Shown here in pieces: positions 1 to 8,625 of a DNA stretch of 64,000 nucleotides. The notes under the pieces were generated by a model. The model was not told the DNA's origin and ran no database searches. It worked only from the letters and a program-made list of their open reading frames with translations. A program made the translations under genes and the position numbers. Numbering within the stretch: the first letter of the stretch is position 1; the number at the start of each line of letters is the position of its first letter. Source of the stretch: Streptococcus suis (lineage in GTDB: Bacteria; Bacillota; Bacilli; Lactobacillales; Streptococcaceae); assembly GCA_002831545.1 (NCBI GenBank), contig CP025095.1, positions 992,001 to 1,056,000 on the forward strand, written 5' to 3'.

Positions 1-1
1 A

Positions 2-136
2 ATAGATACAAAGCAAGTTTTAAGTGTGGAACAATCTTCAACAACAATGACAAATGCTTCTGGGAAGATTGTTGGAATTAGCCTATTAACTCTTGTACTT
101 GGTAGTGTTTGGGCACTATTAAAAAAAAGCAAGTAA
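2..136 (+). CDS. C-terminal end of a membrane- or wall-anchored surface protein (partial)
   Basis: The last 44 codons of a gene that begins before the window. The visible end has a polar Ser/Thr-rich stretch, a single hydrophobic segment of about 18 residues (IVGISLLTLVLGSVWALL) and a positively charged tail KKSK. That is the layout of a Gram-positive sorting signal. No canonical LPXTG is seen just before the hydrophobic segment; TNASG occupies that place. It may be a degenerate sorting signal or a simple membrane anchor. The body of the protein is not visible, so its function is unknown. Confidence 0.6.
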   Translation: MDTKQVLSVEQSSTTMTNASGKIVGISLLTLVLGSVWALLKKSK

Positions 137-348
137 AAAGCAATAATCAAGGGTTAGAGAGTGAATAATTAGCGACCATCTGCGGAGAATTCAATTAAAA
201 TTATCTTGTAACAATCAATAGAGTGCATTCGAAAAAATTGTTACGGACTAAGGAAACTATTCCAGTAGGATTAGTTCATCATATTGCTATTTTATAGTTT
301 GAGTTTAAATGATATAAATACAAGATAATAGAAATTGGAGAAACTGTT
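137..348. other. Intergenic region with an inverted repeat
   Basis: No gene is seen. An inverted repeat pairs TGTAACAAT near 206-214 with ATTGTTACG near 237-245 across a loop of about 22 bases. It has no T-run, so it looks more like an operator or a leader hairpin than a terminator. A ribosome binding site (GGAG) lies just before the start at 349. Confidence 0.35.
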
Positions 349-800
349 ATGAACTTTTCAAAGAAAATGAAAAATTTTGCCATGCTTTCAGTAGCCTGCA
401 TGAGTACAGGACTTACAGCGCTTGCTCCTGTTGTTAGCGCCAATACATCTGAATCAAATACTTACGTAAAATATAATACAAAAGAAACAGTTACTTACTG
501 CCGCAGCTCAGCTGTGGATGTGACATTGTCACAAAAAACAGGTATTCCAGGTGAACGAGTAGTTGTAAAACTAAAACAAAAATATGCAGAAGCACCAGAT
601 GTTTACTTTATTTTGGGTGAAAACTATGTTATCCGCTCGATCAAACACCATCTGGAGACTATGCAGCTAATTTGACGGATGCAGATTTAAAAGGTGCAAA
701 GAAATTCCGCATTGAGATAATTAGTAAAATTCCTTACGGTTCAGCGAAGAACATTGTAGAGAATAAATCATTCAAATTAGACCCAAGTTTCCGTCGCTAG
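349..800 (+). pseudogene. Frameshifted secreted protein
   Basis: The reading frame from ATG 349 encodes a signal peptide (MNFSKKMKNF, then a hydrophobic core, cleavage likely after VVSA) and about 75 further residues, then stops at 675. A -1 or +2 shift between about 621 and 650 joins it to a second frame starting around PLDQTPSGDYAANL and ending in LDPSFRR at the TAG of 798-800. The two halves together give a plausible secreted protein of about 150 residues. The family is not recognised. It lies next to an IS element and is probably inactive, unless the shift is a sequencing error. Confidence 0.6.
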
Positions 801-886
801 GATAAGGTTTAAAATTTGTTAAAAATTAGCTCATTTTAATATGATTGTTAATGGAAACGAGGCTGGGCAAAAACTAGCCAGTAAAT

Positions 887-947
887 AAAAAAACACAGAT
901 AGATTGAGCTGCTTCAGATGAAATCCAGCTGAACCGTCTGTGTTTTT
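887..947. terminator. Stem-loop inside the left end of the IS1182 element
   Basis: Arms AAAAACACAGA and TCTGTGTTTTT are separated by about 36 bases that contain a second small pairing (AGCTG/CAGCT). The T-rich flanks on both strands fit a bidirectional terminator at the 3' end of the transposase. A diverged copy of this region is found at 55851-55945. Confidence 0.5.
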
Positions 948-1719
948 CTTTTTATTTCTCTTATCTTGGACTATTTTCTTAGCCAATTTCGTGAGATTCA
1001 TGCTCATTAGGAGGAATCCTATCTCAGTTTCAACCACTTTTTGTCCTCTGACATGCACTCTGCGCACGCCAAAAACACCCTTCATCCTACCAAATGCAGG
1101 TTCGACATCCACCTTACGTTTGGCATAAATGCGGGCCCCCTCTTTACTTGTCAATTTATCTTTGACTAAGTTCTTGAAATAGTTCTACGTAGGATTATAC
1201 TGAATTTGTTTGAGGTTACCTTTTTCTGTCCGTGCTAACTGGTCCAATTCCTCGCTAGCTTGTACTGGATCAGCTTCGTAAATCTTAATATCTTTCTCAA
1301 ATCCATTCTGCTCCGTTCTTCGTGAATAATTCTTAAACGAGTAGACAACCCCATCTGGTTTTATCCACTGGTCAGAATCTTCTAAGTAGGTCCAGTTTTC
1401 AGGATTGGCATCACTCTTCTTGTAGCTTTTCTTCTGCTCTTTCTGATATGTTCCGTAGGGAATCAGAGGTGTTTTCTCCAGGTCATCAACGATAAAGCTA
1501 TAATTTTCTTCACTACCATAACCTGCATCTGCGACAATGTGTTGAAAGAGTTCTAGGGTTTGGATGGATTGAAGAAAAGGCTTGAGTGTACGAGTGTCAG
1601 TTGGATTCGGAAACAGTCCGTAAGCTAAGGCAAACTGGCTGTTTGTGCCAAGTTGGAGGTTGTAACCAGGCTTGAGCTGGCCATTCTTCATACTCGCTCT
1701 TTTATTTCAAGGCTCGTGA

Positions 1720-1749
1720 AGAAACAGTCTATCCCCAGACTGTTTCTTT
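1720..1749. repeat. Perfect inverted repeat inserted in the transposase gene
   Basis: AAGAAACAGTCT and AGACTGTTTCTT are 12-bp arms around a 6-base loop. The hairpin sits inside extra sequence that interrupts the transposase reading frame, so it was probably acquired after the IS inserted. Confidence 0.6.
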
Positions 1750-2641
1750 CTTCTTTCATTTTCATGAATGTTGCATCATGATCCGTTTTAGAATAGGAAT
1801 TTCGCTCTTGTAGAATCTGTTTATCCCGTTCGTACTTCTGTTTCCGAACAAGAAAATCCTCTTTCAACTTTCTCTTGAGTTTCTTAATTCTTCTTCGTTT
1901 CTGTCTGTTGGCTGAGCCACCTTTGATGACTTTAGGCTCTTGTGAGATAGCTTCTTCCACCTCGTCCAATACTTGTTCGGTTTCTTGTAGGAGTTGGGTC
2001 AGCCCCTCGCTAGTGAGGCATTCTTCCTTGGACAAGGCAGTATTCACCCCTTCTTGAACTAGCTTGTCATAAAGGGCAGAAATGTTTCCTTTCAAGGCAT
2101 CTTCATAGCGTTCAACGGCCTTTTTCCACGTGAAAGAATACTTGTTGGCATCAGCTTCTACCTTAGTTCCGTCAATGAAGAGAGCCTCATCTTCAATCAA
2201 TCCATTCTCTCTGAGGAGGAGAGTGAAGTAGATGAAGGCAGTTTTGATGAGCTGATTGGCATGTGTGCTAGCCCGAAAACTATTTATAGTTCGATAACAG
2301 ATGTAGGTATCCTGACTCAACCATTTCATAGGGATAACTTCTTCATTCATTTGAACGATTTTCCGACCAGAGAATACTTGACGAGCATAGGCGAACAGGG
2401 TCATTTTAAGTAACATAGCTGGATGAAAGGCTGGACGACCTGTGTGGGAAGTTTCTTCCAATAGAACGGATTGAGGAATGGTATCCACAAACTGACTAAT
2501 CAGACGTGCCTCATGTGTAGCAGGTAAGTCCCAAGCAATATTTAATTCCAAACTAAGCTGATTTGTGTTATACTGTTTATACATTTTCATGCCTTTCTAG
2601 TTGTTTTGTCGTTATTATAATTATAAAGCATGAAATGGAAA

Positions 2642-2677
2642 ACGAGCAACTCCTAATTGGAATTGCTCGTTTTTTTA
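2642..2677. terminator. Stem-loop between the transposase start and the right IS end
   Basis: ACGAGCAA pairs with TTGCTCGT, with further pairing TCC/GGA inside, followed on the + strand by a run of T. Placed upstream of the minus-strand transposase, it is suited to blocking transcription that enters the element from outside. Confidence 0.55.
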
Positions 2678-2780
2678 TTGTGAGAAACTAGTTTTTGCCC
2701 AGCCTCTTTGACTGCTTAGATAACAAACTAGTCTTAGTATCTACATTTAAAGGGTTAGTAGAATCTAAACGTATCGTATC

Positions 2781-3890
2781 TTATTTTTTGAGAATATATC
2801 TATTTGGAGAATATGGTGTACGGTCAAAGTTTGTTTCTTGGTTGAGAATTTCTTTAGCAATTTGCCAACCGATAATTGGACCATTTGTCAGACCGGTGGA
2901 GCCTAGACCACTAGCTACCCAGACATTAGGCATATCCTCAATATTTCCGTAGAATGGTGAATAAGTTGAAGTATAGGCGCGCGTTCCAATGCGAGTTCTG
3001 GCTACAGGATAGTTTGCCAAATCAGGCATGAATTCAGCTATTTTATCATGCATGGCTTGGATTTTTTCAGGGTCTAGTTCTAAATCGTAGCCCATATCAT
3101 CTTCATGAGTTGCACCAATAATGATTTTTCCATTTTCAAATGGTAGGATGTCAATCTCTCCGTAAGGCATACAAACTGGCCAATTGTCGGTATCGAATTC
3201 TGTATCTAATTCGAACAATTGTCCTTTTTGTGGTCGAACATCCACTTGATAACCAAGAGGTTCAAGAATATGTGGCAACCAGGCCCCTGTGGCTAAGATA
3301 ATATGGTCAGCAGTAAGCACTTGATTATCTACTTCGACAGTATGGTTGTCGAGCAGTTTTGCTTGTCCGTAGATACGTGTACCACCATTTTTCAAAAATT
3401 GTTCCTGAAGAATATCAATCAAACGCCCACCATCAATACGACCGCCACCTTCTAAATGGATACCAAAGTAGTCTGGCTTAAGTAGTGGCAGGTACTGGTT
3501 AATTTCCGAGCCTATAAGCGGAGTAATTTCGCCAATAGTCGGAGTATCTACGCGACGTTCCTCGGCAATTTTTTGGATTTTATCAAGTAGTTCAGGCTTA
3601 CTTTTTAGGCCGATGGTTCCAGTCTGTTTGAATGGAATTTCAGTAGCACCCAATTTTTCCAAATCGGCTACCAATCGACGGTAGAAAACAGCACCATCGG
3701 AAGTCAGCTTATACCAGTCTTTATTTTTTTTCTGAGCCATCCATGGGCAGATGATACCTGCGGCAGCTCGTGTGGCTGTTCCAATACCTGAATCAATGAG
3801 AGTAAGATGGACTTGTTCTTCTTGGGAGAGATAAAAGGCTGCAGTAGAGCCAACAATTCCTCCGCCTATAATAATAACTTGTTTTTTCAT
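2781..3890 (-). CDS. FAD-dependent oxidoreductase, DadA/glycine oxidase type
   Basis: A 369-residue protein of the DAO superfamily, which oxidises D-amino acids, glycine or similar amines with FAD. The N-terminus has the Rossmann dinucleotide motif IIIGGGIVGSTAAFYLS (residues about 5-21), followed by an acidic residue at the end of the second strand (LTLIDSG). ATGAWLPHI in the middle and the C-terminal GLGSTGLTNGPIIGWQIA are typical FAD contacts. Full length for the family. It stands alone, and divergently from the GDSL hydrolase gene, with about 84 bp between them. The true substrate cannot be read from sequence. Confidence 0.85.
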   Translation of the reverse strand: MKKQVIIIGGGIVGSTAAFYLSQEEQVHLTLIDSGIGTATRAAAGIICPWMAQKKNKDWYKLTSDGAVFYRRLVADLEKLGATEIPFKQTGTIGLKSKPELLDKIQKIAEERRVDTPTIGEITPLIGSEINQYLPLLKPDYFGIHLEGGGRIDGGRLIDILQEQFLKNGGTRIYGQAKLLDNHTVEVDNQVLTADHIILATGAWLPHILEPLGYQVDVRPQKGQLFELDTEFDTDNWPVCMPYGEIDILPFENGKIIIGATHEDDMGYDLELDPEKIQAMHDKIAEFMPDLANYPVARTRIGTRAYTSTYSPFYGNIEDMPNVWVASGLGSTGLTNGPIIGWQIAKEILNQETNFDRTPYSPNRYILKK

Positions 3891-3974
3891 AAGTTAATTA
3901 TATCACAAATTTAGAAGTTTATTTATTTTTTTCAACATGATACAATAGAAAATAAGAAAAATTGAGGAGTTCGT

Positions 3975-4592
3975 GTGTCAGATATAATGTATCCTGAGGT
4001 CCTAACCGTTGGAAGTGGGGCCGTAAAAGTTGCAACAGTCGGAGATAGTTTGACTTATGGATATGGCTTGGAGAATCGGGAAAAAGATGCCTATCCTTGT
4101 ATTCTAGCTGAGAAACTTGGGCATCACTATCAAGTTTCAAATTACGGATTGAGTGGGCGTTCACTTCAGTCAACTGCAGATTTTCCTTACTTTAAAGAGA
4201 AGAATGCCCAACTTTCACTTGAGAGTGAAGCAGATATTGTCATCATCATGATTGGTAGTAACGATAGCCGAGGACCATATTGGAATAGAGAGAGGTTTAT
4301 TCGAGAGTATAGGGAAATGGCAGAGCAGTATATGGATTTACCAAGCCAGCCGGATGTTTATTTAGTCATCCCGCCTTACGTGCCAACCAGTCGTTTTGGA
4401 TTGAATAATCAAATTATTGAAGATGAATTACAAAAAATTATCCCAGCTATCGGAAACGAACTTGGTTTACCAGTTATTAACCTTTACACTGTGACGGAGG
4501 GACATCTTGAATACTATAGCGATGGTCTTCATTTGACACCGCTAGGAAATCAAGTTATTGCTGAAGAGATTTACCAGCATCTCAGACACTAA
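3975..4592 (+). CDS. SGNH/GDSL-family hydrolase
   Basis: A 205-residue esterase/lipase-like hydrolase of the SGNH superfamily. Block I is VATVGDSLTYGYG (catalytic Ser, about residue 24), block II has Gly in NYGLSGRS, block III is MIGSNDSRG (Asn), and block V is SDGLHLTPLG with the catalytic Asp and His near residue 190. All catalytic positions are present. No signal peptide is seen, so it is probably cytoplasmic. The start is taken as GTG 3975 because a GAGG ribosome site lies 7 bases upstream. It is followed by the signal-peptidase-like gene 42 bp downstream. The substrate is unknown. Confidence 0.8.
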   Translation: MSDIMYPEVLTVGSGAVKVATVGDSLTYGYGLENREKDAYPCILAEKLGHHYQVSNYGLSGRSLQSTADFPYFKEKNAQLSLESEADIVIIMIGSNDSRGPYWNRERFIREYREMAEQYMDLPSQPDVYLVIPPYVPTSRFGLNNQIIEDELQKIIPAIGNELGLPVINLYTVTEGHLEYYSDGLHLTPLGNQVIAEEIYQHLRH

Positions 4593-4634
4593 TGGCTCTA
4601 AATTGTGGTATAATACTAGTGAAATGGAGAGATT

Positions 4635-5177
4635 ATGGTAAAAAGAGATTTAATAAAACAAATCAGTTTATTGGTCTTATTGATTTTGGGAATCATTGGC
4701 CTACGATTTTGGTTACTTGAGCCAGTCACGATTACCCCTGAGATGGCAAATAGTTATTTGAAGGAAAATGACTTTATCATGACGGTGCGAAATGTCCGCC
4801 CGATTCATGGAGATTTTATTTTGTATAACCATGAGGGAAAAGAGTATGTGAGTCGTGTGATTGCATTGGAAAACGAGACGGTTACCTATATGGACGATGT
4901 TCTCTATCGTAATGATATTATTGTTACCGAGAACTATTTAAAAACACCTCATTCACAAGAAAGTTATACAGATGACTTTACATTGGAAACCTTGACAAAT
5001 GGAAAGTACAATGTCATTCCAGAGGGGCACTATTTGGTGTTGAATGATGTACGAACGAATCAACAGGATAGTCGTAGTTTTGGTTTGATTTCTAGTGAGG
5101 ATATTGTTGGTAGACTGACTTTTCGGATTAGTCCACTTTCAGAATTTGGTTTTATTAAGACAGGGCTGGTTCAGTAG
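4635..5177 (+). CDS. Signal peptidase I-like protein lacking the catalytic Ser/Lys
   Basis: A 180-residue protein with one N-terminal membrane segment (about residues 9-27) and an S26-type extracellular domain. The closing box is recognisable: NDVRTNQQDSRSFGLI resembles GDNR..S.DSR.FG. But the region that should carry the serine nucleophile (SMxPT) reads VTITPEMANSYLK, and the region that should hold the catalytic lysine (KRVIGLPGD) reads SRVIALENE. Both active residues are therefore absent. This resembles the non-catalytic SipA-like proteins of streptococcal pilus islands. It is likely a pseudoenzyme or chaperone rather than a working leader peptidase. Its own promoter (TGGTATAAT, about 4606-4614) precedes it. 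Confidence 0.75.
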   Translation: MVKRDLIKQISLLVLLILGIIGLRFWLLEPVTITPEMANSYLKENDFIMTVRNVRPIHGDFILYNHEGKEYVSRVIALENETVTYMDDVLYRNDIIVTENYLKTPHSQESYTDDFTLETLTNGKYNVIPEGHYLVLNDVRTNQQDSRSFGLISSEDIVGRLTFRISPLSEFGFIKTGLVQ

Positions 5178-5222
5178 AATCAGCTTTTTTATTGTGTTGA
5201 GATGACTGGAACTGTATTTTGA

Positions 5223-5240
5223 AATTAGACTAGACCAATT
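5223..5240 (+). promoter_or_regulatory. NagR-type operator (dre), upstream copy
   Basis: The imperfect palindrome AATTAGACTAGACCAATT is repeated exactly at 5301-5318. It matches the general dre pattern (TGGTCTAGACCA core) bound by GntR-family NagR/YvoA repressors, which sense amino-sugar phosphates and control glmS and nag genes in streptococci. This copy sits just upstream of the -35 box of the glmS promoter. Confidence 0.65.
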
Positions 5241-5246
5241 AAAATG

Positions 5247-5275
5247 TTGACAAGGATAAAAACTTGTTATATACT
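5247..5275 (+). promoter_or_regulatory. Promoter of glmS
   Basis: A perfect TTGACA (5247-5252), a 17-bp spacer and TATACT (5270-5275). It lies between the two copies of the dre palindrome, so a repressor bound at both could hold or loop out this promoter. Confidence 0.75.
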
Positions 5276-5300
5276 GATTTCACTAGTCTTTTTAGATATA

Positions 5301-5318
5301 AATTAGACTAGACCAATT
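5301..5318 (+). promoter_or_regulatory. NagR-type operator (dre), downstream copy
   Basis: Identical 18-bp copy of the palindrome at 5223-5240, with starts 78 bp apart. It lies in the transcribed leader of glmS, about 50 bases before the start codon. Confidence 0.65.
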
Positions 5319-5365
5319 TTTAAAGAAATGAAAGCCGATGTTAACAAACATCGTAGGTGACATGT

Positions 5366-7177
5366 ATGTGTGGAATCGTTGGTGTTGTAGGAAATACAAA
5401 CGCAACTGATATTTTGATTCAAGGACTTGAAAAATTAGAATACCGTGGTTATGATTCAGCAGGTATTTTTGTGACGGGTGGTGAGCAAGCTCATCTTGTG
5501 AAAGCTGTTGGTCGCATTGCAGAATTGTCTGCAAAAGTTGGCGATAAGACTGAAGGGACAACAGGGATCGGTCATACTCGTTGGGCGACTCATGGTAAGC
5601 CAACTGAGAACAACGCTCACCCTCACACTTCTCAAACTGCTGGACATATCCTAGTCCACAACGGTGTGATTGAAAACTATGCAGAAATCAGGGAAGAGTA
5701 TCTTGCAGGTCATGACTTGAAAGGGCAGACAGATACAGAAATTGCTGCACACTTGATTGGTCAATTTGCTGAGGAAGGTCTGTCTACTTTGGAATCCTTC
5801 AAAAAAGCACTTCATATCATCCAAGGTTCATACGCCTTTGCTTTGATTGATGCTAATGATGCAGATACTATTTACGTTGCCAAAAACAAGTCTCCACTTT
5901 TGATTGGATTGGGTGATGGCTATAACATGGTCTGCTCCGATGCCATGGCTATGATTCGTGAGACAAGTGAATATATGGAAATCCATGACAAAGAATTGGT
6001 TATCGTGAAGAAAGATAGCGTAGAAGTTATGGACTATGATGGCAATGCTATTGAGCGCGGTAGCTATACAGCTGAGCTTGATTTGTCAGATATTGGTAAG
6101 GGAACTTATCCATACTACATGCTCAAGGAAATTGATGAGCAGCCAACTGTTATGCGTAAATTGATTAGCGCCTATACAAATGAAGAAGGTCAAATTACAG
6201 TTGATGCGGATATTATTAAGGCAGTACAAGAAGCTGACCGTATCTATATCTTGGCTGCTGGTACGTCTTATCACGCAGGATTTGCCGCTAAAGATTTCTT
6301 GGAGAAGTTGACCGATACACCAGTAGAGTTGGGAATTTCATCTGAGTGGGGTTACAACATGCCACTCTTGAGCAAAAAGCCACTCTTTGTCATGATTAGC
6401 CAGTCTGGTGAAACAGCTGATAGCCGTCAGGTATTGGTTAAAGCGAATGAAATGGGCATCCCAAGTTTGACTGTGACTAACGTTCCTGGTTCTACTCTAT
6501 CACGTGAGGCGACTTACACCATGTTGCTCCATGCAGGTCCAGAAATCGCAGTAGCTTCTACAAAAGCCTATACTGCACAGATTGCGACATTGGCAATCTT
6601 GGCTAAGGCTGTCGGCGATGCAAATGGTAATGCCTACGCTAAAGAATTTGATTTGGTACATGAATTGTCCATCGTAGCTCAATCTATCGAGGCCAGCTTG
6701 TCAGAAAAAGATGTGATTGCTGAAAAAGTTGAAAAACTATTATCGACTACTCGCAACGCTTTCTATATCGGTCGTGGTAGTGACTACTACGTTTCTATGG
6801 AAGCCAGCTTGAAATTGAAAGAAATTTCATACATCCAATGTGAAGGCTTTGCGGCAGGTGAATTGAAACACGGTACCATTTCATTAATTGAAGACGGTGT
6901 TCCTGTCTTGGCCTTGATTTCAAATCACCCACACCTTGCAAGCCATACTCGAGGCAATATTCAGGAAGTAGTGGCGCGTGGTGCCAATGTCTTAACAATC
7001 GTAGATGAAGCAGTAGCTAAAGAAGAAGATGATATCACTGTTACAACAGTTCACCCATTCTTGTCAGCTATTGCAATGGTTGTTCCAACTCAGTTGATTG
7101 CCTACTATGCGACTTTACAACGTGGTTTGGACGTTGATAAGCCACGTAACTTGGCAAAATCTGTAACTGTTGAATAG
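5366..7177 (+). CDS. glmS: Glutamine-fructose-6-phosphate aminotransferase (isomerizing)
   Basis: A 603-residue enzyme that makes glucosamine-6-phosphate from fructose-6-phosphate and glutamine, the first step towards UDP-GlcNAc for the wall and capsule. The start is set at ATG 5366, not the upstream GTG 5357, because the mature protein must begin with the nucleophilic Cys of MCGIVGV; AGGTGA sits just upstream. The N-terminal glutaminase domain includes GHTRWATHG and HNGVIENY. Two SIS isomerase domains follow, with SQSGETADS and the C-terminal DKPRNLAKSVTVE. Full length. Regulation by a NagR-like repressor is suggested by two dre sites around its promoter. Confidence 0.95.
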   Translation: MCGIVGVVGNTNATDILIQGLEKLEYRGYDSAGIFVTGGEQAHLVKAVGRIAELSAKVGDKTEGTTGIGHTRWATHGKPTENNAHPHTSQTAGHILVHNGVIENYAEIREEYLAGHDLKGQTDTEIAAHLIGQFAEEGLSTLESFKKALHIIQGSYAFALIDANDADTIYVAKNKSPLLIGLGDGYNMVCSDAMAMIRETSEYMEIHDKELVIVKKDSVEVMDYDGNAIERGSYTAELDLSDIGKGTYPYYMLKEIDEQPTVMRKLISAYTNEEGQITVDADIIKAVQEADRIYILAAGTSYHAGFAAKDFLEKLTDTPVELGISSEWGYNMPLLSKKPLFVMISQSGETADSRQVLVKANEMGIPSLTVTNVPGSTLSREATYTMLLHAGPEIAVASTKAYTAQIATLAILAKAVGDANGNAYAKEFDLVHELSIVAQSIEASLSEKDVIAEKVEKLLSTTRNAFYIGRGSDYYVSMEASLKLKEISYIQCEGFAAGELKHGTISLIEDGVPVLALISNHPHLASHTRGNIQEVVARGANVLTIVDEAVAKEEDDITVTTVHPFLSAIAMVVPTQLIAYYATLQRGLDVDKPRNLAKSVTVE

Positions 7178-7181
7178 GGAG

Positions 7182-7208
7182 AAAAGGTTCGGATTTCGGA
7201 CCTTTTTT
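7182..7208 (+). terminator. Terminator after glmS
   Basis: AAAAGGTTCG, a short loop, then CGGACCTTTTTT forms a G/C stem with a T-run directly after the glmS stop. Confidence 0.8.
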
Positions 7209-7268
7209 CAATTCGATGAAAGAATATACAAATTTTTGTTAAATTTATTAAAAATTCTGAAAAATTCT

Positions 7269-7297
7269 TTGAAATACAAGATATTTTCTGATATACT
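7269..7297 (+). promoter_or_regulatory. Promoter of the amino-acid ABC transporter operon
   Basis: TTGAAA (7269-7274), a 17-bp spacer and TATACT (7292-7297), about 30 bases before the permease start. Confidence 0.65.
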
Positions 7298-7327
7298 ATA
7301 ACCTAATCACTCTTTTAGGAGAATTCT

Positions 7328-7969
7328 ATGGATTATGTTTTGGAAGTTCTGCCCAGTCTATTAAATGGAGCGGTGGTCTCCCTGCAAGTATTTTTTCTAG
7401 TTTTGATACTATCCTTGCCTCTGGGAGCTGTTCTTGCATTTTTAATGCAAATAAAATTTAAACCCTTGCAATGGCTATTGCATTTCTATGTTTTAATTAT
7501 GCGTGGAACTCCCTTGCTCTTGCAACTGATTTTTGTTTATTATGTTTTACCTAGTGTTGGTATTACATTTGACCGAATGCCTGCTGTGATTCTGGCCTTT
7601 ACGCTCAACTATGCGGCCTATTTCTCTGAAATTTTCCGTGGTGGTATTGAAGCTATTCCAAAAGGTCAGTATGAAGCTGCTAAGGTATTGAAATTTACCC
7701 CTGTTCAGACCATTCGCTACATTGTCTTACCGCAGGTTGTGAAAATTGTTCTGCCAAGTGTTTTCAATGAAGTCATGACTTTGGTAAAGGATACTTCTTT
7801 GGTCTATGCACTTGGGGTTAGCGATTTGTTGTTGGCTAGTCGTACTGCTGCCAATCGTGATGCCAGCTTGGCGCCTATGTTTATCGCAGGTGCAATCTAC
7901 CTATTGATGATCGGTGCGGTAACACTGATTTCTAAACAAGTAGAAAAGAAATTTGATTATTATAGATAG
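7328..7969 (+). CDS. Polar amino-acid ABC transporter, permease
   Basis: A 213-residue integral membrane protein of the HisMQ family. It has about five hydrophobic segments, the family's N-terminal sequence with MRGTPLLLQL, and the coupling motif EAAKVLKFTPVQTIRYIVLPQ (EAA loop, about residues 115-137) that contacts the ATPase. It is the first gene of a three-gene operon with an ATPase 9 bp downstream and a binding lipoprotein. The family imports polar amino acids or cystine; the exact substrate is not evident. Confidence 0.9.
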   Translation: MDYVLEVLPSLLNGAVVSLQVFFLVLILSLPLGAVLAFLMQIKFKPLQWLLHFYVLIMRGTPLLLQLIFVYYVLPSVGITFDRMPAVILAFTLNYAAYFSEIFRGGIEAIPKGQYEAAKVLKFTPVQTIRYIVLPQVVKIVLPSVFNEVMTLVKDTSLVYALGVSDLLLASRTAANRDASLAPMFIAGAIYLLMIGAVTLISKQVEKKFDYYR

Positions 7970-7978
7970 GAGGAAGTC

Positions 7979-8611
7979 ATGTTAGAGTTACGCAATTTGT
8001 CAAAACGCTTTGAAGATAAACAGATTTTCTCCAACTATGATTTGGTCATTCCAGAAGGGAAAATTGTTGCCATCGTTGGTCAATCTGGCGGTGGTAAGAC
8101 AACTCTTTTACGGATGTTGGCTGGTTTAGAGACTATTGATTCAGGAACTTTGATGTATAATGGTCAAGAACTGCCATTAGAGGAGTTGGGAAAACGACAT
8201 TTGCTGGGCTTTGTCTTCCAGGACTTCCAGCTTTTCCCGCACCTATCCGTATTGGAAAACTTGGTTCTCTCTCCTATGAAAACGCAAAATATGTCGCGTT
8301 CAGAGGCGGAAGACAAGGCCCTTAAACTCTTGGATACTCTTGGACTTGCTAACCACGCAACTGCCTACCCATTTTCATTATCGGGTGGACAGAAACAACG
8401 TGTGGCCTTGGCGCGTGCGATGATGATTGATCCTGAGATTATCGGCTATGATGAACCAACTTCGGCCCTAGACCCTGAATTAAGAAAAGAAGTTGAAAAA
8501 CTGATTCTTGAAAATAGGGCTACTGGAATCACGCAAATTGTGGTCACCCATGATATGCAGTTTGCTGAGAATATCGCAGATGAAATCATCAAAATTGAAC
8601 CGAAACACTAA
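7979..8611 (+). CDS. Polar amino-acid ABC transporter, ATPase
   Basis: A 210-residue nucleotide-binding subunit. Walker A GQSGGGKTT (about residue 35), Q-loop VFQDFQLFPHLSV, signature LSGGQKQRVALARA, Walker [13 protein letters not shown], and the switch histidine in VVTHDM are all present. It is somewhat shorter than the usual 240 residues for the family, being trimmed at the C-terminus. It drives import through the preceding permease. RBS AGGAGG just upstream. Confidence 0.92.
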   Translation: MLELRNLSKRFEDKQIFSNYDLVIPEGKIVAIVGQSGGGKTTLLRMLAGLETIDSGTLMYNGQELPLEELGKRHLLGFVFQDFQLFPHLSVLENLVLSPMKTQNMSRSEAEDKALKLLDTLGLANHATAYPFSLSGGQKQRVALARAMMIDPEIIGYDEPTSALDPELRKEVEKLILENRATGITQIVVTHDMQFAENIADEIIKIEPKH

Positions 8612-8625
8612 GAAAAGGAACAAAT

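Larger units (their letters stand above)
831..2590 (-). pseudogene. IS1182-family transposase, disrupted
   Basis: On the minus strand the gene starts at 2590 (MKMYKQYNTNQLSLELN). The N-terminal DUF772-like part contains SHTGRPAFHPAMLLKM and the segment LFIDGTKVEADANKYSF, typical of the family. Two lesions break it. Around 1691-1755 the expected run from KMKE.. to MKNGQLKPGYN is split by an insert of about 55 bp that carries a perfect 12-bp inverted repeat and shifts the frame. At 1185-1187 a TAG follows QYNPT where family members have Trp; the same frame then continues to the C-terminal part (AKRKVDVEPAFGRMKGVFG). The final frame reads past the IS end to 831. The protein is almost certainly inactive. 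Confidence 0.8.
859..2706 (-). mobile_element. IS1182-family insertion sequence, decayed
   Basis: The element is bounded by perfect 19-bp terminal inverted repeats, GAGGCTGGGCAAAAACTAG at 859-877 and its reverse complement at 2688-2706, giving about 1.85 kb. It holds one transposase gene on the minus strand, broken at two points. Stem-loops lie inside each end (887-947 and 2642-2677). No clear target-site duplication is seen in the flanks. The right-end motif TTTTTGCCCAGCCTC is shared with a 170-bp repeat found elsewhere in the window. Confidence 0.8.

Noticed and set aside
5180..5365. glmS ribozyme
   Set aside because: The short leader shows two operator palindromes and a promoter but no ribozyme-like core.
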